Part shown: one piece after another, positions 36,325 to 45,593 of the stretch
Position numbering within the stretch: the stretch's first letter is position 1
Layout: each line of letters starts with the position of its first letter
NCBI GenBank assembly: GCA_949289265.1
Contig: CASENE010000106.1
Location: forward strand, 1 to 64,000
Reading direction: 5' to 3'
DNA from: an uncultured Bacteroides sp.
GTDB lineage: Bacteria; Bacteroidota; Bacteroidia; Bacteroidales; Bacteroidaceae
DNA length: 64,000 nucleotides
Position numbers and translations under genes: made by a program
Notes under the pieces: generated by a model
Told to the model about the DNA's origin: nothing
Databases searched by the model: none
What the model saw: the letters and a program-made list of their open reading frames with translations, nothing else

Positions 36325-36618
36325 TTAACTGTTTAAAAGGATACGTTTCAGTTCTGCCCCGCTGGCCATGCCTGAGTGGCGCCAGACGGGGCGTCCGTTT
36401 TTAAAGACGATGAAGGTCGGCACAGCCTGTATGCCGTATTGCATGGCCAGGGATTGCTTCTGGTCGACATCTATCTTGACAATGCGGGCCGCATCGCCTA
36501 CTTCGGCCTTTAAGTTCTCAAGCACGGGGTGCATGGCTTTGCAAGGGCCGCACCACGTGGCGAAGAAGTCTACCAGTACGGGCTTGTCTGACTTGATAAG
36601 TTCTGCGAATGTTTCCAT
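36325..36618 (-). CDS. trxA: Thioredoxin
   Basis: Protein of 97 residues without a signal peptide. DFFATWCGPCKAMHPVLENL holds the canonical WCGPCK site, and IQAVPTFIVFKNG the cis-proline. It reduces disulfides in cytoplasmic proteins. It is the first gene of a two-gene unit with the exported thioredoxin-like protein. Confidence 0.92.
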   Translation of the reverse strand: METFAELIKSDKPVLVDFFATWCGPCKAMHPVLENLKAEVGDAARIVKIDVDQKQSLAMQYGIQAVPTFIVFKNGRPVWRHSGMASGAELKRILLNS

Positions 36619-36703
36619 AATTGTTCAGGTTTTGTTTATACGTTAAAATGAATTTAGGAGTTAAGCCCAATAGTCAGTCAGTGAGCCGCAGGCTGCTTCG
36701 CCT

Positions 36704-38869
36704 TCATTCACCCACAATGTCCAGTTCGTCGATGATATGGCGCGCCCCTGCATACTTCTCGATGATGAAGAGCGTGTAGCGGATGTCTACGCATGAGGCA
36801 CGCTGCAGGGTGGGATGGAAAGCAATGTCGCCGGTCAGTCCCTCGAAGTTACGGTCGAATCCGGTACCAATCAGTTCGCCCCGAGCGTTGAATACCGGAC
36901 TGCCGCTGTTGCCGCCGGTTTGGTCTGTATTGATGACAAAGCATACGGGCATTTCTCCGTCGGGCATGGCATAACGCCCGTAGTCTTTCGTGCGGTACAG
37001 TTGCTTCAGCTTGTCCGGGACGACGAACTCAAAATTGGTGGAGTCTTCCTTTTCTATCACGCCGCGCAGGGTGGTATAGTGCTCGTATTCGATGCCGTCC
37101 GTGGGGCTGTAAGGCAGGATTTGTCCGTAGGTCAGGCGCAGCGTCAGGTTGGCGTCGGGATAGATGGGGCGTCCCTGAGCCTGTTGCATGTCAATCATGC
37201 CTTTTACCCACGTTTGGTGTGCGCGGTTGTAGTTATGGTTGGCTTCCTGCATGTCTCTGGTGGTTTGCGCCAGGCCGTCGTTGATAGAGGCTTTGAACAG
37301 AATCATCCAATCGTCTTCCAGCTGATGAAGCGAAGGCTGGTTTATGAACTTGTCGAAGTTGGCGCGGCTGCCAAAGATGGAATGCTCGAAACATGCGTCT
37401 ATAAACTTGTCCGTATCGCCTTTGAAGCGTTTGTCTATGGTCTGGAAGATGCTGATGCGCTGTTCGGCAGGCATATAGCCGGTGTAGAGCCGCATCATTT
37501 CTTTGGCCACGTCGCTCTCTACCTTGGGGAAGGGCACGCTCTGGAAATAACGGTCTGCCGCCAGGCGCAGGCTGTCTGTCGCACGGCGGATGCGTTTGGC
37601 ATTTTTCTCCTTCAAGGCTGCCGCCAGGCTCTCGGTGGAGGGGATGCGCATGAAATCCATGCCTGTGACGAAGGCCTCCTGAATGAGTTGTTGGTGATAG
37701 AGCATCGGGCGTCGGTGGGCAACGATGTCTTCGATGGTGCGATAGGCAGACGCACAGGTCGTGTCGCCACGCGATGCCTCCCACTGCAGCAGTTCCTGTT
37801 CTTGTGCCCGCTTGGCATCAAACACATCCAGGCTGACAAGACCCTCGTTCATGCCCAGTGCATTCTTCCAGTAGTTGGCGCTTTGGGCGTAGACGGCCGC
37901 ATAGTGGATGCGGGTGGCTGCGTCGGCCTGCATTTCTTTTTGGAGCAGTTGCTGGCGGGCGTCGCGCACATGGATGCGCATGAAGTTGGTGGTTTCCATC
38001 CGCTCCTTTACCTCGTCGCTTATCATGTAACGCCAGTTGCGACCGGGAAAACCCATGACAAAGGCAAAGTCGCCTTCGGAGTATCCGTTCAGACTGATGC
38101 GCAGGTGTTGCTTGACGCGCAGGGGCATGTTGACGACCGAATAGTCGGCCGGTTCGCCGGTAGGGGTGGCATAGATGCGGAAGAGACAGAAATCGCCGGT
38201 GTGGCGCGGCCACATCCAATTGTCTGTGTCGGCGCCGAACTTGCCGATGCTGGAAGGAGGAGCCAGTACCATGCGTATGTCGCGGTAGGTCTTTTTGATA
38301 AAGAGGTAGTATCTGTTTCCGCCATAGAACGGCTTCAGTTCCAGGCTGCATCCGCGCCCTACTTCGATGCCTTCAGCCTGCACGAAACGTTCGGCCACTT
38401 GTTTGAGGTAGGCGGGAGACAGATAGTTGGTGCCTTGCGGGTCTGGGTCGCGCTTCAGTTGTTCCTGCACAAAGGGAGTGATATCCATGATGCGGTCGAT
38501 GAAGGTGACGGTCAGTCCTTTGCAAGGCAGTTCTTCGTTGCGGGCCTGTGCCACGAAACCTTCTGTCAGGTAGTCGTGCTTCACGCTGCTGTGTTGCTGG
38601 ATATAGCGGTAGCCGCAATGATGGTTGGTCAGCACGAGGCCTTCCGAAGAAATGACCTCACCCGTGCATCCGCCTCCGAATTGCACTACGGCGTCTTTCA
38701 GCGAGAGGCTGTCAGGGTTGTAGACGGACTCGATGGGAATAAGCAGTCCCATTTCCTGCATGGCGGCAGCGTTTTGTGTCTTCAGGTCGGTCAGCATCCA
38801 CATGCCTTCGTCGGCCCGGGCCGTGAGCAGGGTGGTCAGAAAGAGGGCAGTCAGTAGGTGTCGTTTCAT
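36704..38869 (-). CDS. S46 dipeptidyl-peptidase, DPP11-type specificity
   Basis: Exported serine peptidase of 721 residues that removes N-terminal dipeptides in the periplasm. The signal peptide is MKRHLLTALFLTTLLTARA, and the mature start DEGMW is typical. The catalytic His lies in [10 protein letters not shown] (residues 83-84) and the Ser in [10 protein letters not shown] (Ser655). The residue 18 positions after Ser is Arg673, the one that gives P. gingivalis DPP11 its preference for Asp/Glu at P1. The ATG at 38869 is chosen for the signal peptide; the 65 codons before it contain the promoter. It is a paralogue of the next gene upstream. Confidence 0.9.
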   Translation of the reverse strand: MKRHLLTALFLTTLLTARADEGMWMLTDLKTQNAAAMQEMGLLIPIESVYNPDSLSLKDAVVQFGGGCTGEVISSEGLVLTNHHCGYRYIQQHSSVKHDYLTEGFVAQARNEELPCKGLTVTFIDRIMDITPFVQEQLKRDPDPQGTNYLSPAYLKQVAERFVQAEGIEVGRGCSLELKPFYGGNRYYLFIKKTYRDIRMVLAPPSSIGKFGADTDNWMWPRHTGDFCLFRIYATPTGEPADYSVVNMPLRVKQHLRISLNGYSEGDFAFVMGFPGRNWRYMISDEVKERMETTNFMRIHVRDARQQLLQKEMQADAATRIHYAAVYAQSANYWKNALGMNEGLVSLDVFDAKRAQEQELLQWEASRGDTTCASAYRTIEDIVAHRRPMLYHQQLIQEAFVTGMDFMRIPSTESLAAALKEKNAKRIRRATDSLRLAADRYFQSVPFPKVESDVAKEMMRLYTGYMPAEQRISIFQTIDKRFKGDTDKFIDACFEHSIFGSRANFDKFINQPSLHQLEDDWMILFKASINDGLAQTTRDMQEANHNYNRAHQTWVKGMIDMQQAQGRPIYPDANLTLRLTYGQILPYSPTDGIEYEHYTTLRGVIEKEDSTNFEFVVPDKLKQLYRTKDYGRYAMPDGEMPVCFVINTDQTGGNSGSPVFNARGELIGTGFDRNFEGLTGDIAFHPTLQRASCVDIRYTLFIIEKYAGARHIIDELDIVGE

Positions 38870-38905
38870 AATGGATAGGGAGTTGATGTATGTTAATGAC
38901 AGGGA

Positions 38906-38913
38906 CAAAGATA
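38906..38913 (-). promoter_or_regulatory. Candidate -7 element for the DPP11-type gene
   Basis: On the minus strand, TATCTTTG matches TAnnTTTG and lies 37 bp before the start at 38869. Confidence 0.55.
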
Positions 38914-38976
38914 CGGTTTTGTGGGAAATAATGGGAATAAACAGGCAGAAAAAGTGACAAGGGGAAGGGCGCGGGT

Positions 38977-39062
38977 ATAAAAAAGGCGCGGATGGCACAG
39001 AGATACATCCTTGCCCTGTGGGTACAGAAGAGGATGGGTCTGCGCTGTCCGCGCCCTTTTTC
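38977..39062. terminator. Bidirectional terminator between the two S46 peptidase genes
   Basis: Long imperfect arms AAAAAAGGCGCGGA...CACAGA and TCTGCGCTGTCCGCGCCCTTTTT form a large hairpin with T-runs on both sides. It follows the DPP7-type stop and precedes the DPP11-type promoter, so the paralogues are separate transcription units. Confidence 0.75.
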
Positions 39063-39080
39063 AAGTGAATGCCTTTACTG

Positions 39081-41240
39081 TTATTCGATGATGGTCATCT
39101 CGTCAACGAGGTGCTTGCAGCCGCCCAGTTTCTCAAGAATGAAGAGCATGTAGCGGATGTCCAATGCAATGCAACGCTGCAGGTTGTTGTCGAAATTGAT
39201 GTCGCCGCTCAGCGATTCCCAGTTTCCGTCGAAGGCCGTGCCGATAAGGCGTCCTTCGCCGTCAATGACCGGACTGCCGGAGTTGCCGCCCGTGATGTCG
39301 TTGGTGGTCAGGAAGCAGACGGGCATCGTGCCGTCGGCCATGGCATAGCGGCCGAAGTCTTTCTTCTTGATGAGTTCCTTCAGCTTGGCCGGTACCACGA
39401 ATTCCGGATTCTCAGGGTCTTCTTTCTCCAGGATGCCGTCGGTGGTGGTGAAGTATTTGTAGTGTACGCCATCCTTCGGATTATAGGATTTCACGTTGCC
39501 ATAGGTCAGGCGGATGGTAAAGTTAGCGTCGGGATAGGAGGGTGTGGGCAACTTCATCTCGCCCAGTCCGCGGATGTAGGCCTTGTGCAGCAGCTCCAGT
39601 TCTTGGGCATGTTCGTTCAGTTTGACGGCAGCCTCTTGCATCTTGGCCAGCTTGGTGCGGCTGTAGGCGGTGGCCATGTCCTTCTCGATGGCTTTTACCG
39701 AGGGCTTCTTCATGAATTTGTCGAAGTTCTCCTGGCTGCCGAAGATGGAGGTGTTGAACAGGTCGTCCACGTAGGCTGAGTAGTCTCCTTTGTATTCCGT
39801 GGCGATGGTCTGATAGAAGTCGGGCAGTTCGTCGGGCGTCAAGGCCTGGGCCAGGGCGGGCAGGATGGCTTTGGCCACGGCGCGGTCCACCTGCTGGTCG
39901 TAGTCCTTGTTGTAGATGTCGTTGAAGACATCGGTCAGTTGTTGCTTGGCTTCTGTCAGCAGCGAGTCGTTCTTGGTCTCGAGGGCTTCCTTCATCTTGT
40001 CCATGATGGCGGGCGGACAGCCGAACTCGATGGTGCGGCTCAGGCCTTCGCCGAGGTACTGGAGCTGGCGGAGTGTCGGGTTCATGGCTTCGACCAAGGC
40101 GTCTATCTTGCCCACCACGCCTTCGTATTCGGGCTTGCCTTGGGCGAAGGCGGCGAACTTCTTTTCTTGTTCGGCCTTGGTGCCCAGGACGTCGTTGTCA
40201 ACGATGGCCTTGTTCATGCCGATGGAGTTCTTCCAGTAGTTGCTGCTGCCGGCAAACTTGTTGGCGTATTGGATGCGGGTCTTGTCGCTTTGTGCCATGT
40301 ATTTCTTCAGCACGTCCAGGTAGACGGTGCGCATGTCTATCATGGCCTGGTTGATGGTTGTCATGCGTTGGCGCACTTCGCTTTGCGTCAGGTAGCGTTC
40401 GGTAGAGCCGGGGAAGCCCATGATCATGGCATAGTCGCCCTCGTCCAGGCCCTTGATGGAGATGGGGAGATACTTGGGCGTGTGCAGGGGGACGTTGTCG
40501 GCGCTGTACTCGGCGGGCTCGCCGTTCTTATCGGCATAGATGCGGAAGATGGAGAAGTCGCCCGTATGGCGCGGCCACATCCAGTTGTCCGTCTCGCCGC
40601 CGAACTTGCCGATGCTGGAGGGAGGGGCGGCCACCATGCGCACGTCGCTGTACACTTTATAATAGATAAGGTAGGTCTTGTTGCCGGCATAGAAGGGCAG
40701 GGCCTGGGCCACGATGCCGGGCTTGCCGTTCAGGTCGCTCTTGGCCAGCTCTTCCTGGGCCAGCTTGCGCAGGAAGGGGGCGGTCATGGCGGTGTATTCG
40801 TCCGCTTCGCCTGCCTTTACCTTCTGGGCCACCAGGTCGGTGATGTCCACGATGCGGTGCACGAAGCGGAACTTCAGGCCCGGCGTGGGCAGCTCTTCGG
40901 CGCGGCTCATGGCCCAGAAGCCGTCGGTCAGATAGTCGTGCTCCACCGAACTGTGCTGCTGGATGGAGGCGTATCCGCAGTGGTGGTTGGTGAGGATAAG
41001 ACCTTCGGGAGAGATGATTTCGCCCGTGCATCCGCCGCCGAAGATGCCCACAGCGTCTTTCAGCGACACGCCGTCGGGGTTGTACAGGTCGTCGGCCTCC
41101 AGCTTGAGGCCTTGTTTCTTCATCATGTCGATGGAGTTCTGCTGCTTCATCAGCTGGAGCAGCCACATGCCTTCGTCGGCCTGGGCCGCGCAGGTCATGA
41201 GGGCGGCAACGGCCGCCACAAGGTACTTCTTTACGTTCAT
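39081..41240 (-). CDS. S46 dipeptidyl-peptidase, DPP7-type specificity
   Basis: Exported serine peptidase of 719 residues, signal peptide [21 protein letters not shown] and mature start DEGMW. The catalytic His is in [10 protein letters not shown] and the Ser in [10 protein letters not shown] (Ser654). The residue 18 positions later is Gly672, the DPP7 state, which favours hydrophobic P1 residues. Together with the adjacent DPP11-type enzyme it would cover acidic and hydrophobic dipeptides from dietary or host protein. The start at 41240 is set by the signal peptide. Confidence 0.9.
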   Translation of the reverse strand: MNVKKYLVAAVAALMTCAAQADEGMWLLQLMKQQNSIDMMKKQGLKLEADDLYNPDGVSLKDAVGIFGGGCTGEIISPEGLILTNHHCGYASIQQHSSVEHDYLTDGFWAMSRAEELPTPGLKFRFVHRIVDITDLVAQKVKAGEADEYTAMTAPFLRKLAQEELAKSDLNGKPGIVAQALPFYAGNKTYLIYYKVYSDVRMVAAPPSSIGKFGGETDNWMWPRHTGDFSIFRIYADKNGEPAEYSADNVPLHTPKYLPISIKGLDEGDYAMIMGFPGSTERYLTQSEVRQRMTTINQAMIDMRTVYLDVLKKYMAQSDKTRIQYANKFAGSSNYWKNSIGMNKAIVDNDVLGTKAEQEKKFAAFAQGKPEYEGVVGKIDALVEAMNPTLRQLQYLGEGLSRTIEFGCPPAIMDKMKEALETKNDSLLTEAKQQLTDVFNDIYNKDYDQQVDRAVAKAILPALAQALTPDELPDFYQTIATEYKGDYSAYVDDLFNTSIFGSQENFDKFMKKPSVKAIEKDMATAYSRTKLAKMQEAAVKLNEHAQELELLHKAYIRGLGEMKLPTPSYPDANFTIRLTYGNVKSYNPKDGVHYKYFTTTDGILEKEDPENPEFVVPAKLKELIKKKDFGRYAMADGTMPVCFLTTNDITGGNSGSPVIDGEGRLIGTAFDGNWESLSGDINFDNNLQRCIALDIRYMLFILEKLGGCKHLVDEMTIIE

Positions 41241-41311
41241 AAGTTGTTTACTCGTTGGTTTAATGTTGTTTTTATAAGTTGTTAGTATCCAGTCGTGTAG
41301 GATTCCCAGCT

Positions 41312-41405
41312 GTTCCCGATGCCTGGGAATGTCGTTCCCAGTACAAGGGAATGCCGTTCCCAGTACAAGGGAATGCCGTTCCCAGTATAAGGGATGTCCG
41401 TTCCC
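41312..41405. repeat. 22-bp tandem hairpin array D
   Basis: GTTCCC recurs at 41312, 41334, 41356, 41378 and 41400, exactly 22 bp apart. Central units read GTTCCCAGTACAAGGGAA plus TGCC, with arms TTCCC/GGGAA around a 7-base loop. The 348-bp gap 41241-41588 holds this array and a candidate promoter for the DUF4369 gene. Confidence 0.88.
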
Positions 41406-41550
41406 GCCCCGGGGGACATGCCTTGCCGCGGGCGGCCGGCGCGTCCGGACCCGGCGGGGCGGGGGCGTGGCCCGTGGGCAAAGATTGTGCAAAAATACGT
41501 AAACCACCTGAAAATACCTTTCTTTCCCGCCCGTTTATAAGGAATATTAA

Positions 41551-41558
41551 TACCTTTG
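41551..41558 (+). promoter_or_regulatory. Candidate -7 element for the DUF4369 gene
   Basis: TACCTTTG matches TAnnTTTG and lies 30 bp before the ATG at 41589. The -33 box is not clear. Confidence 0.5.
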
Positions 41559-41588
41559 CCCCGCCTAACAGTTTTAACGTGATTCTAT

Positions 41589-42335
41589 ATGAACAGGATA
41601 CATATCCATACCTGGCTGCCCTTCTGCCTGCTGGCGGCGTTCCTGGCATCGTGCAGCCGGGGCTATCGCGTGGAGGGCAACTCGTCCATCATTAGCCTGG
41701 ACGGCAAGATGTTGTATGTGAAGATGCTGAAGGACGGCGCGTGGGTGGCGGTCGACTCGGCCGAGGTAATCCACGGCAGTTTCCGCATGAAGGGGGTTGT
41801 GGACTCGGTGCGGATGGTGACGCTGTACATGAACGACGACGCGTTGATGCCTTTCGTCCTGGAGAATGGCCGGGTGCGGGTGTCCATCACGCCGGGCAGC
41901 TTCGTGGCCGGGGGCACTCCGCTTAACGACAGGTTGTATGAGTTCATCGGCCGGCGCAACGACCTGCAGCGGGCCGTCGACGACCTGGAGCGGCAGGAGG
42001 CGCGCATGGTGCTGGACGGGGCCGACATCGACGACATACACGACGAGCTGAAGAGGCAGGCCGAGGCGAAGCTCCGGGAGATGGACGAGTATACGCGGCA
42101 GTTCATCGTGGATAATTATGAGAACGTTCTCGGCCCCAGTGTCTTCCTGATGATGTGCAGCACGTTGCCCTATCCTGTGATGACCGAGCAGGTGGAGGAC
42201 GTCGTGCGCACGGCCCCCCAGGCCTTCAAGGAACATCCGCTGGTGCGGGATTTCTTGTTGAAGGCCCGGGAGAACATGCGGTTGATGGAGGAGCACAAAC
42301 GGCTGCAGGAGAACATGGCGGCCAACGTGCGCTGA
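41589..42335 (+). CDS. DUF4369 domain lipoprotein
   Basis: Exported lipoprotein of 248 residues with lipobox FLASC (Cys22). YRVEGNSSIISLDGKMLYVKMLKDGAWVAVDSAEVIHGSFRMKGVVD is the DUF4369 pattern, a beta-rich domain often fused to TlpA-type thioredoxins in Bacteroidales. Here no thioredoxin domain follows; the C-terminal half is helical and charged (LQRAVDDLERQEARMVLDG, KRQAEAKLREMDEYTRQF). It converges with the GTPase gene with a 12-bp gap. Function unknown. Confidence 0.82.
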   Translation: MNRIHIHTWLPFCLLAAFLASCSRGYRVEGNSSIISLDGKMLYVKMLKDGAWVAVDSAEVIHGSFRMKGVVDSVRMVTLYMNDDALMPFVLENGRVRVSITPGSFVAGGTPLNDRLYEFIGRRNDLQRAVDDLERQEARMVLDGADIDDIHDELKRQAEAKLREMDEYTRQFIVDNYENVLGPSVFLMMCSTLPYPVMTEQVEDVVRTAPQAFKEHPLVRDFLLKARENMRLMEEHKRLQENMAANVR

Positions 42336-42347
42336 GGATGCCGCGGG

Positions 42348-43541
42348 TCACTCCAGGCAGTCGTCCAGCGCCTTGCTCAGGGCGTCCTTGTCCAGGTGCT
42401 GTCCGATGAAGACGAGTTTAATCATGCGGTCGCCGTACGTCTCGTCCCAGTCGCGCATCAGTCCGGGCTCTTGCCGCATCAGTTCTATGAGGTCTTCCTC
42501 GGGGGCGGTGGCATACCACAGTCCGGCTTCCTTGATTTGCTTCTGTCGTCCGGCCTGCTCGAAGAGGTAGGACATGTCACGGTTGTGCTTGAAGTAGCAC
42601 ACGCCCTTGGTTCGGATGATGTTCCGGGGCCATTGGGTAGCCACGAAATGGTCGAACTTATGGATGTCGAAGGCCGGTCGGCGGTAGTAGACAAAGGTCT
42701 GGATGCCGTATTCTTCCACTTCTCCTCCCTCGGCAGGGTGATGATGCTCGTGGTCGTGGTGATGGTGGACGGGGGCTTTGGCCTCGCGCTCTTCGTCGGC
42801 CGTGGCCTGCCGCTCTATCTCGCGCACCCACCCGGCGGAAGTGGCCACGCGCTCGAAGTCGAACAGCCGGGTATGCAGCAGGCAGTCCAAGTCCACCTGG
42901 CCATAGTCGCATTCGATGATTTGTGCCGCGGGCTGCAGGGTGCGGATAATCTTCTTGATGCGTTCCCTTTCCTCGAGCGCCACTTCCGACGCCTTGTTCA
43001 GCAGGATGATGTTGCAGAATTCTATTTGCTGGACGATAAGGTTCTCAATGTCTTCTTCGTCAATGCCGGGGCGTGTCAGCGTATCTCCGCAGGCGAACTC
43101 GTCTTGCATGCGCAGGGCGTCCACCACCGTGACGATGCAATCCAGGCGGCAGATGCCGTATTTGGCATAGGCGCCTCCCAGGCGGGGGATGGAGCAGAGG
43201 GTCTGTGCGATGGGCTCGGGCTCGCAGATGCCGCTGGCCTCGATGACGATATAGTCGAAACGTTGCATCTTCATCAGTTCAAAGACCTGCTGGATGAGGT
43301 CGGCCTTCAGCGTGCAGCAGATGCAGCCGTTCTGCAGCGCCACCAGGCTGTCGTCCTTCTTGCCCACAATGCCGCCTTGCTGGATGAGGTCGGCGTCAAT
43401 GTTCACCTCGCCTATGTCGTTGACGATGACGGCAAACCTGATGCCGCGTTCGTTGGAAAGGATGTGGTTGACCAACGTCGTTTTCCCGCTGCCCAAATAA
43501 CCAGTCAGGAGCAGTACGGGGATTTCTTTTTCGTTCTTCAT
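42348..43541 (-). CDS. CobW/G3E-type GTPase, possible metallochaperone
   Basis: Protein of 397 residues. The P-loop is GYLGSGKTTLVN, the metal-binding CxCC motif is in NGCICCTLKADL, Walker B-like VIEASGICEPEP, and NKAS is the nucleotide motif. A His-rich loop HHHHDHEHHHPAE near residue 270 could hold zinc or nickel, and a CobW C-terminal domain follows. The start at 43541 (MKNEKEIPVLLL) is the conserved one; the extension upstream runs through a long inverted repeat. The metal delivered cannot be read from the sequence; zinc is the usual guess for such proteins. Confidence 0.85.
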   Translation of the reverse strand: MKNEKEIPVLLLTGYLGSGKTTLVNHILSNERGIRFAVIVNDIGEVNIDADLIQQGGIVGKKDDSLVALQNGCICCTLKADLIQQVFELMKMQRFDYIVIEASGICEPEPIAQTLCSIPRLGGAYAKYGICRLDCIVTVVDALRMQDEFACGDTLTRPGIDEEDIENLIVQQIEFCNIILLNKASEVALEERERIKKIIRTLQPAAQIIECDYGQVDLDCLLHTRLFDFERVATSAGWVREIERQATADEEREAKAPVHHHHDHEHHHPAEGGEVEEYGIQTFVYYRRPAFDIHKFDHFVATQWPRNIIRTKGVCYFKHNRDMSYLFEQAGRQKQIKEAGLWYATAPEEDLIELMRQEPGLMRDWDETYGDRMIKLVFIGQHLDKDALSKALDDCLE

Positions 43542-43560
43542 CGTTATATGTTGTTTAGTG

Positions 43561-43618
43561 AGCAAGGGGACAAGCTGGACGAGGTTTGTTTCCTCGTTTC
43601 GCGTCTTGTCCCCTTGCT
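43561..43618. repeat. Inverted repeat between plsC and the GTPase gene
   Basis: AGCAAGGGGACAAG (43561-43574) pairs perfectly with CTTGTCCCCTTGCT (43605-43618), and CGAGG/CCTCG pair inside. It may terminate plsC. It shares the CAAGGGGAC core with the repeat at 20587. Confidence 0.75.
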
Positions 43619-43640
43619 TTTGTTGCATGTATGGTCTGGC

Positions 43641-44363
43641 CTATGGCTGTTTCAACCCGTTGGCCACGGCCTCGTAGGTTTTGGTCATCAATGCCTTCAC
43701 GTTCTCCGGCCCTTTGCCTTGCGGGGGCAGCGGCTCGTGGATGATGAGCTCCAGGCGGTGGCGGCGTACCCATTTGGCCGACTTGGGCAGCACGTCGAAC
43801 GAGCCGCGGATGGTGACCGGCACCACGGGCAGTTGCAGGTCGTCGGCCAGCTGGAAGGCGCCACGCTTGAATGCGCCCAAGCTGCCGTCCGCCGTGCGCG
43901 AGCCTTCCGGAAAGACCACCAGCGACACGCCGTTGGTCAGCGAGCGTTCGGCCTGGCGGATGGTGGCAAGCATGCCCTTCTGGCTGGCACGATCGACGAA
44001 GATGTGTCCGGCGCTTTCGCACGCCTTACCTACGAACGGTATCTTCCGCAGGCTTTTCTTCATCATCCACTTGAAATTGCGGCCCAGGAAGCCGTAGATA
44101 AGGAAGATGTCGAATGCTCCTTGGTGGTTGGGTGCGAAGACGTAAGACGTATGTTTGTCCAATTTCTCCCTCCCTGTCACCCGGACGGGCAAGAGCAGGA
44201 GCCGGCAGGTCAGTTGGGACCATATCTTGCCGGGATAATAACCCCATACGTGCGCCCCGCCTATCAGTGAGCCGACGATGGTAGTAAGGGCGGTGAGCAA
44301 GGTCAGCACCAGGAAAATGGGCAAGACGATGCAAAGCTGGTAGATGCGATAGAATATCTTCAT
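43641..44363 (-). CDS. plsC: 1-acyl-sn-glycerol-3-phosphate acyltransferase
   Basis: Membrane-associated acyltransferase of 240 residues that makes phosphatidic acid. The start at 44363 gives MKIFYRIYQLCIVLPIFLVLTLLTAL, a membrane helix. The catalytic HX4D is NHQGAFD, and FPEGSRT is the glycerol-phosphate-binding motif. It is followed by a long inverted repeat and the GTPase gene on the same strand. Confidence 0.92.
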   Translation of the reverse strand: MKIFYRIYQLCIVLPIFLVLTLLTALTTIVGSLIGGAHVWGYYPGKIWSQLTCRLLLLPVRVTGREKLDKHTSYVFAPNHQGAFDIFLIYGFLGRNFKWMMKKSLRKIPFVGKACESAGHIFVDRASQKGMLATIRQAERSLTNGVSLVVFPEGSRTADGSLGAFKRGAFQLADDLQLPVVPVTIRGSFDVLPKSAKWVRRHRLELIIHEPLPPQGKGPENVKALMTKTYEAVANGLKQP

Positions 44364-44384
44364 AAAGCTCGTTTTAAGTCGGCG

Positions 44385-44392
44385 CAAAGATA
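44385..44392 (-). promoter_or_regulatory. Candidate -7 element for plsC
   Basis: On the minus strand, TATCTTTG matches TAnnTTTG, 22 bp before the start at 44363. Confidence 0.5.
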
Positions 44393-44414
44393 CGGATTAT
44401 TTGTGGTTCCTGTC

Positions 44415-45593
44415 TTATTCCGGGCGTGCTTTCTTCAGGGTGATGACCGTAATCTCCGGCCAGGCGCCGAAGCGGAAGGGAAGGCCCACGTATCCGATGC
44501 CGATGTTGACGTAAAGCGCGCGGTGTCCTTCCTGGTACATCCCGCTCCACTCCGGATACTTCAGCGAGGCCAGCGAACGGCCGAAGAAGATGCCTTGCAT
44601 GGCGTGGGTATGTCCGGACAGGGTAAGGTCGACGTCCGACTCCGGCAATACCTCGCGGCGCCAGTGGGTGGGGTTGTGGCTGAGCAACACTTTGAACAGG
44701 CCGTCCGTCCCCTTCAGTGCGCGTGCCAGGTCGGCATGTTGCGGGAAGGGTGGTTCGCCGTCATTCTCCACGCCGGCAAGGACGATGCTGTCGCCCCGGT
44801 GGCGGATGACGACGTGCGCGTTGTTCAGCATCTTCCACCCCATGGCTTCTTGTCGGTCGACGAGGCGTCGCACGTCGGCTTGCGCATCTGTGGGGCGGGG
44901 CCAGTGGTAGTAGGTGGCGTAGTCGTGGTTGCCCAGAATGGAATAGACACCGTCCGGAGCATGGAGGCGTGAGAGGATGCCTTCGAAGGCGTCCAACTCG
45001 CGGCTGCGCTGGTTTACCAGGTCGCCGGTGAAGACGATGAGGTCGGCATCTTGCGCGTTGGCCACGGACACCAGTCGGCGGATGGGTTCGGGACGGCCCT
45101 GCCAGCTACCCAGGTGGATGTCAGACAGTTGAACGATGCGGTAGCCGTCGAAGGCGGCGGGGAGGCGTGGCGAGGCATAGGCGACGTGTTTGACCTCCAG
45201 GCGCGTGATGCCCCGGAAGGAGCCGTAGGCGATGCACCCGAAGCACACGGCGCCCAGCCCGATGCCTGCCACGGTGAATGGACGGCGAGGACAGCGGCGC
45301 GAGAGGGCGTGCAGCCCGTTGCCCAGCAGCGAGCAAAGCATGAACACCGTCTTGGGCGTGGCGAAGAGCATGAGGGCGATGGCCAGGCGGCCCACGGCCA
45401 AGGCATGGTCGGACAGGGGGTTGTCGCCCGACAGGTACATGAAGTAGGCGTAGAGCAGACCCAGCAGGAGGGTGGGCACCCAGTAAGAGAAGCGCAGCAG
45501 GGCGTTGCGGGTCTTGCGGACGATGTAGACGAAGTAGATGTACACGTCCGGCAGCAGCAGCGTGAAGATAAGGAGCAGGCTTATTCGGTGCAT
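44415..45593 (-). CDS. Membrane metallophosphoesterase
   Basis: Protein of 392 residues with four N-terminal membrane helices (for example ISLLLIFTLLLPDVYIYFVYIV and GIGLGAVCFGCIAYG), then a calcineurin-type phosphoesterase domain. Metal ligands are visible in QLSDIHLGSW, FTGDLVNQ, LGNHDY, LLSHNP and SGHTHAMQ. It may dephosphorylate a lipid or nucleotide substrate at the cytoplasmic or periplasmic face; the substrate is unknown. Its start overlaps the stop of the preceding membrane gene by 13 bases, so it belongs to the second sigma-factor operon. Confidence 0.85.
   Translation of the reverse strand: MHRISLLLIFTLLLPDVYIYFVYIVRKTRNALLRFSYWVPTLLLGLLYAYFMYLSGDNPLSDHALAVGRLAIALMLFATPKTVFMLCSLLGNGLHALSRRCPRRPFTVAGIGLGAVCFGCIAYGSFRGITRLEVKHVAYASPRLPAAFDGYRIVQLSDIHLGSWQGRPEPIRRLVSVANAQDADLIVFTGDLVNQRSRELDAFEGILSRLHAPDGVYSILGNHDYATYYHWPRPTDAQADVRRLVDRQEAMGWKMLNNAHVVIRHRGDSIVLAGVENDGEPPFPQHADLARALKGTDGLFKVLLSHNPTHWRREVLPESDVDLTLSGHTHAMQGIFFGRSLASLKYPEWSGMYQEGHRALYVNIGIGYVGLPFRFGAWPEITVITLKKARPE

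Noticed and set aside
36815..38857. A 680-codon open frame on the plus strand opposite the DPP11-type gene
   Set aside because: It is a mirror of a well-supported S46 peptidase, has no domain pattern, and arises from G+C-rich third positions.
42396..44270. A 624-codon open frame on the plus strand across the GTPase and plsC genes
   Set aside because: It spans two clear minus-strand genes and a hairpin, and its product shows no family motif.
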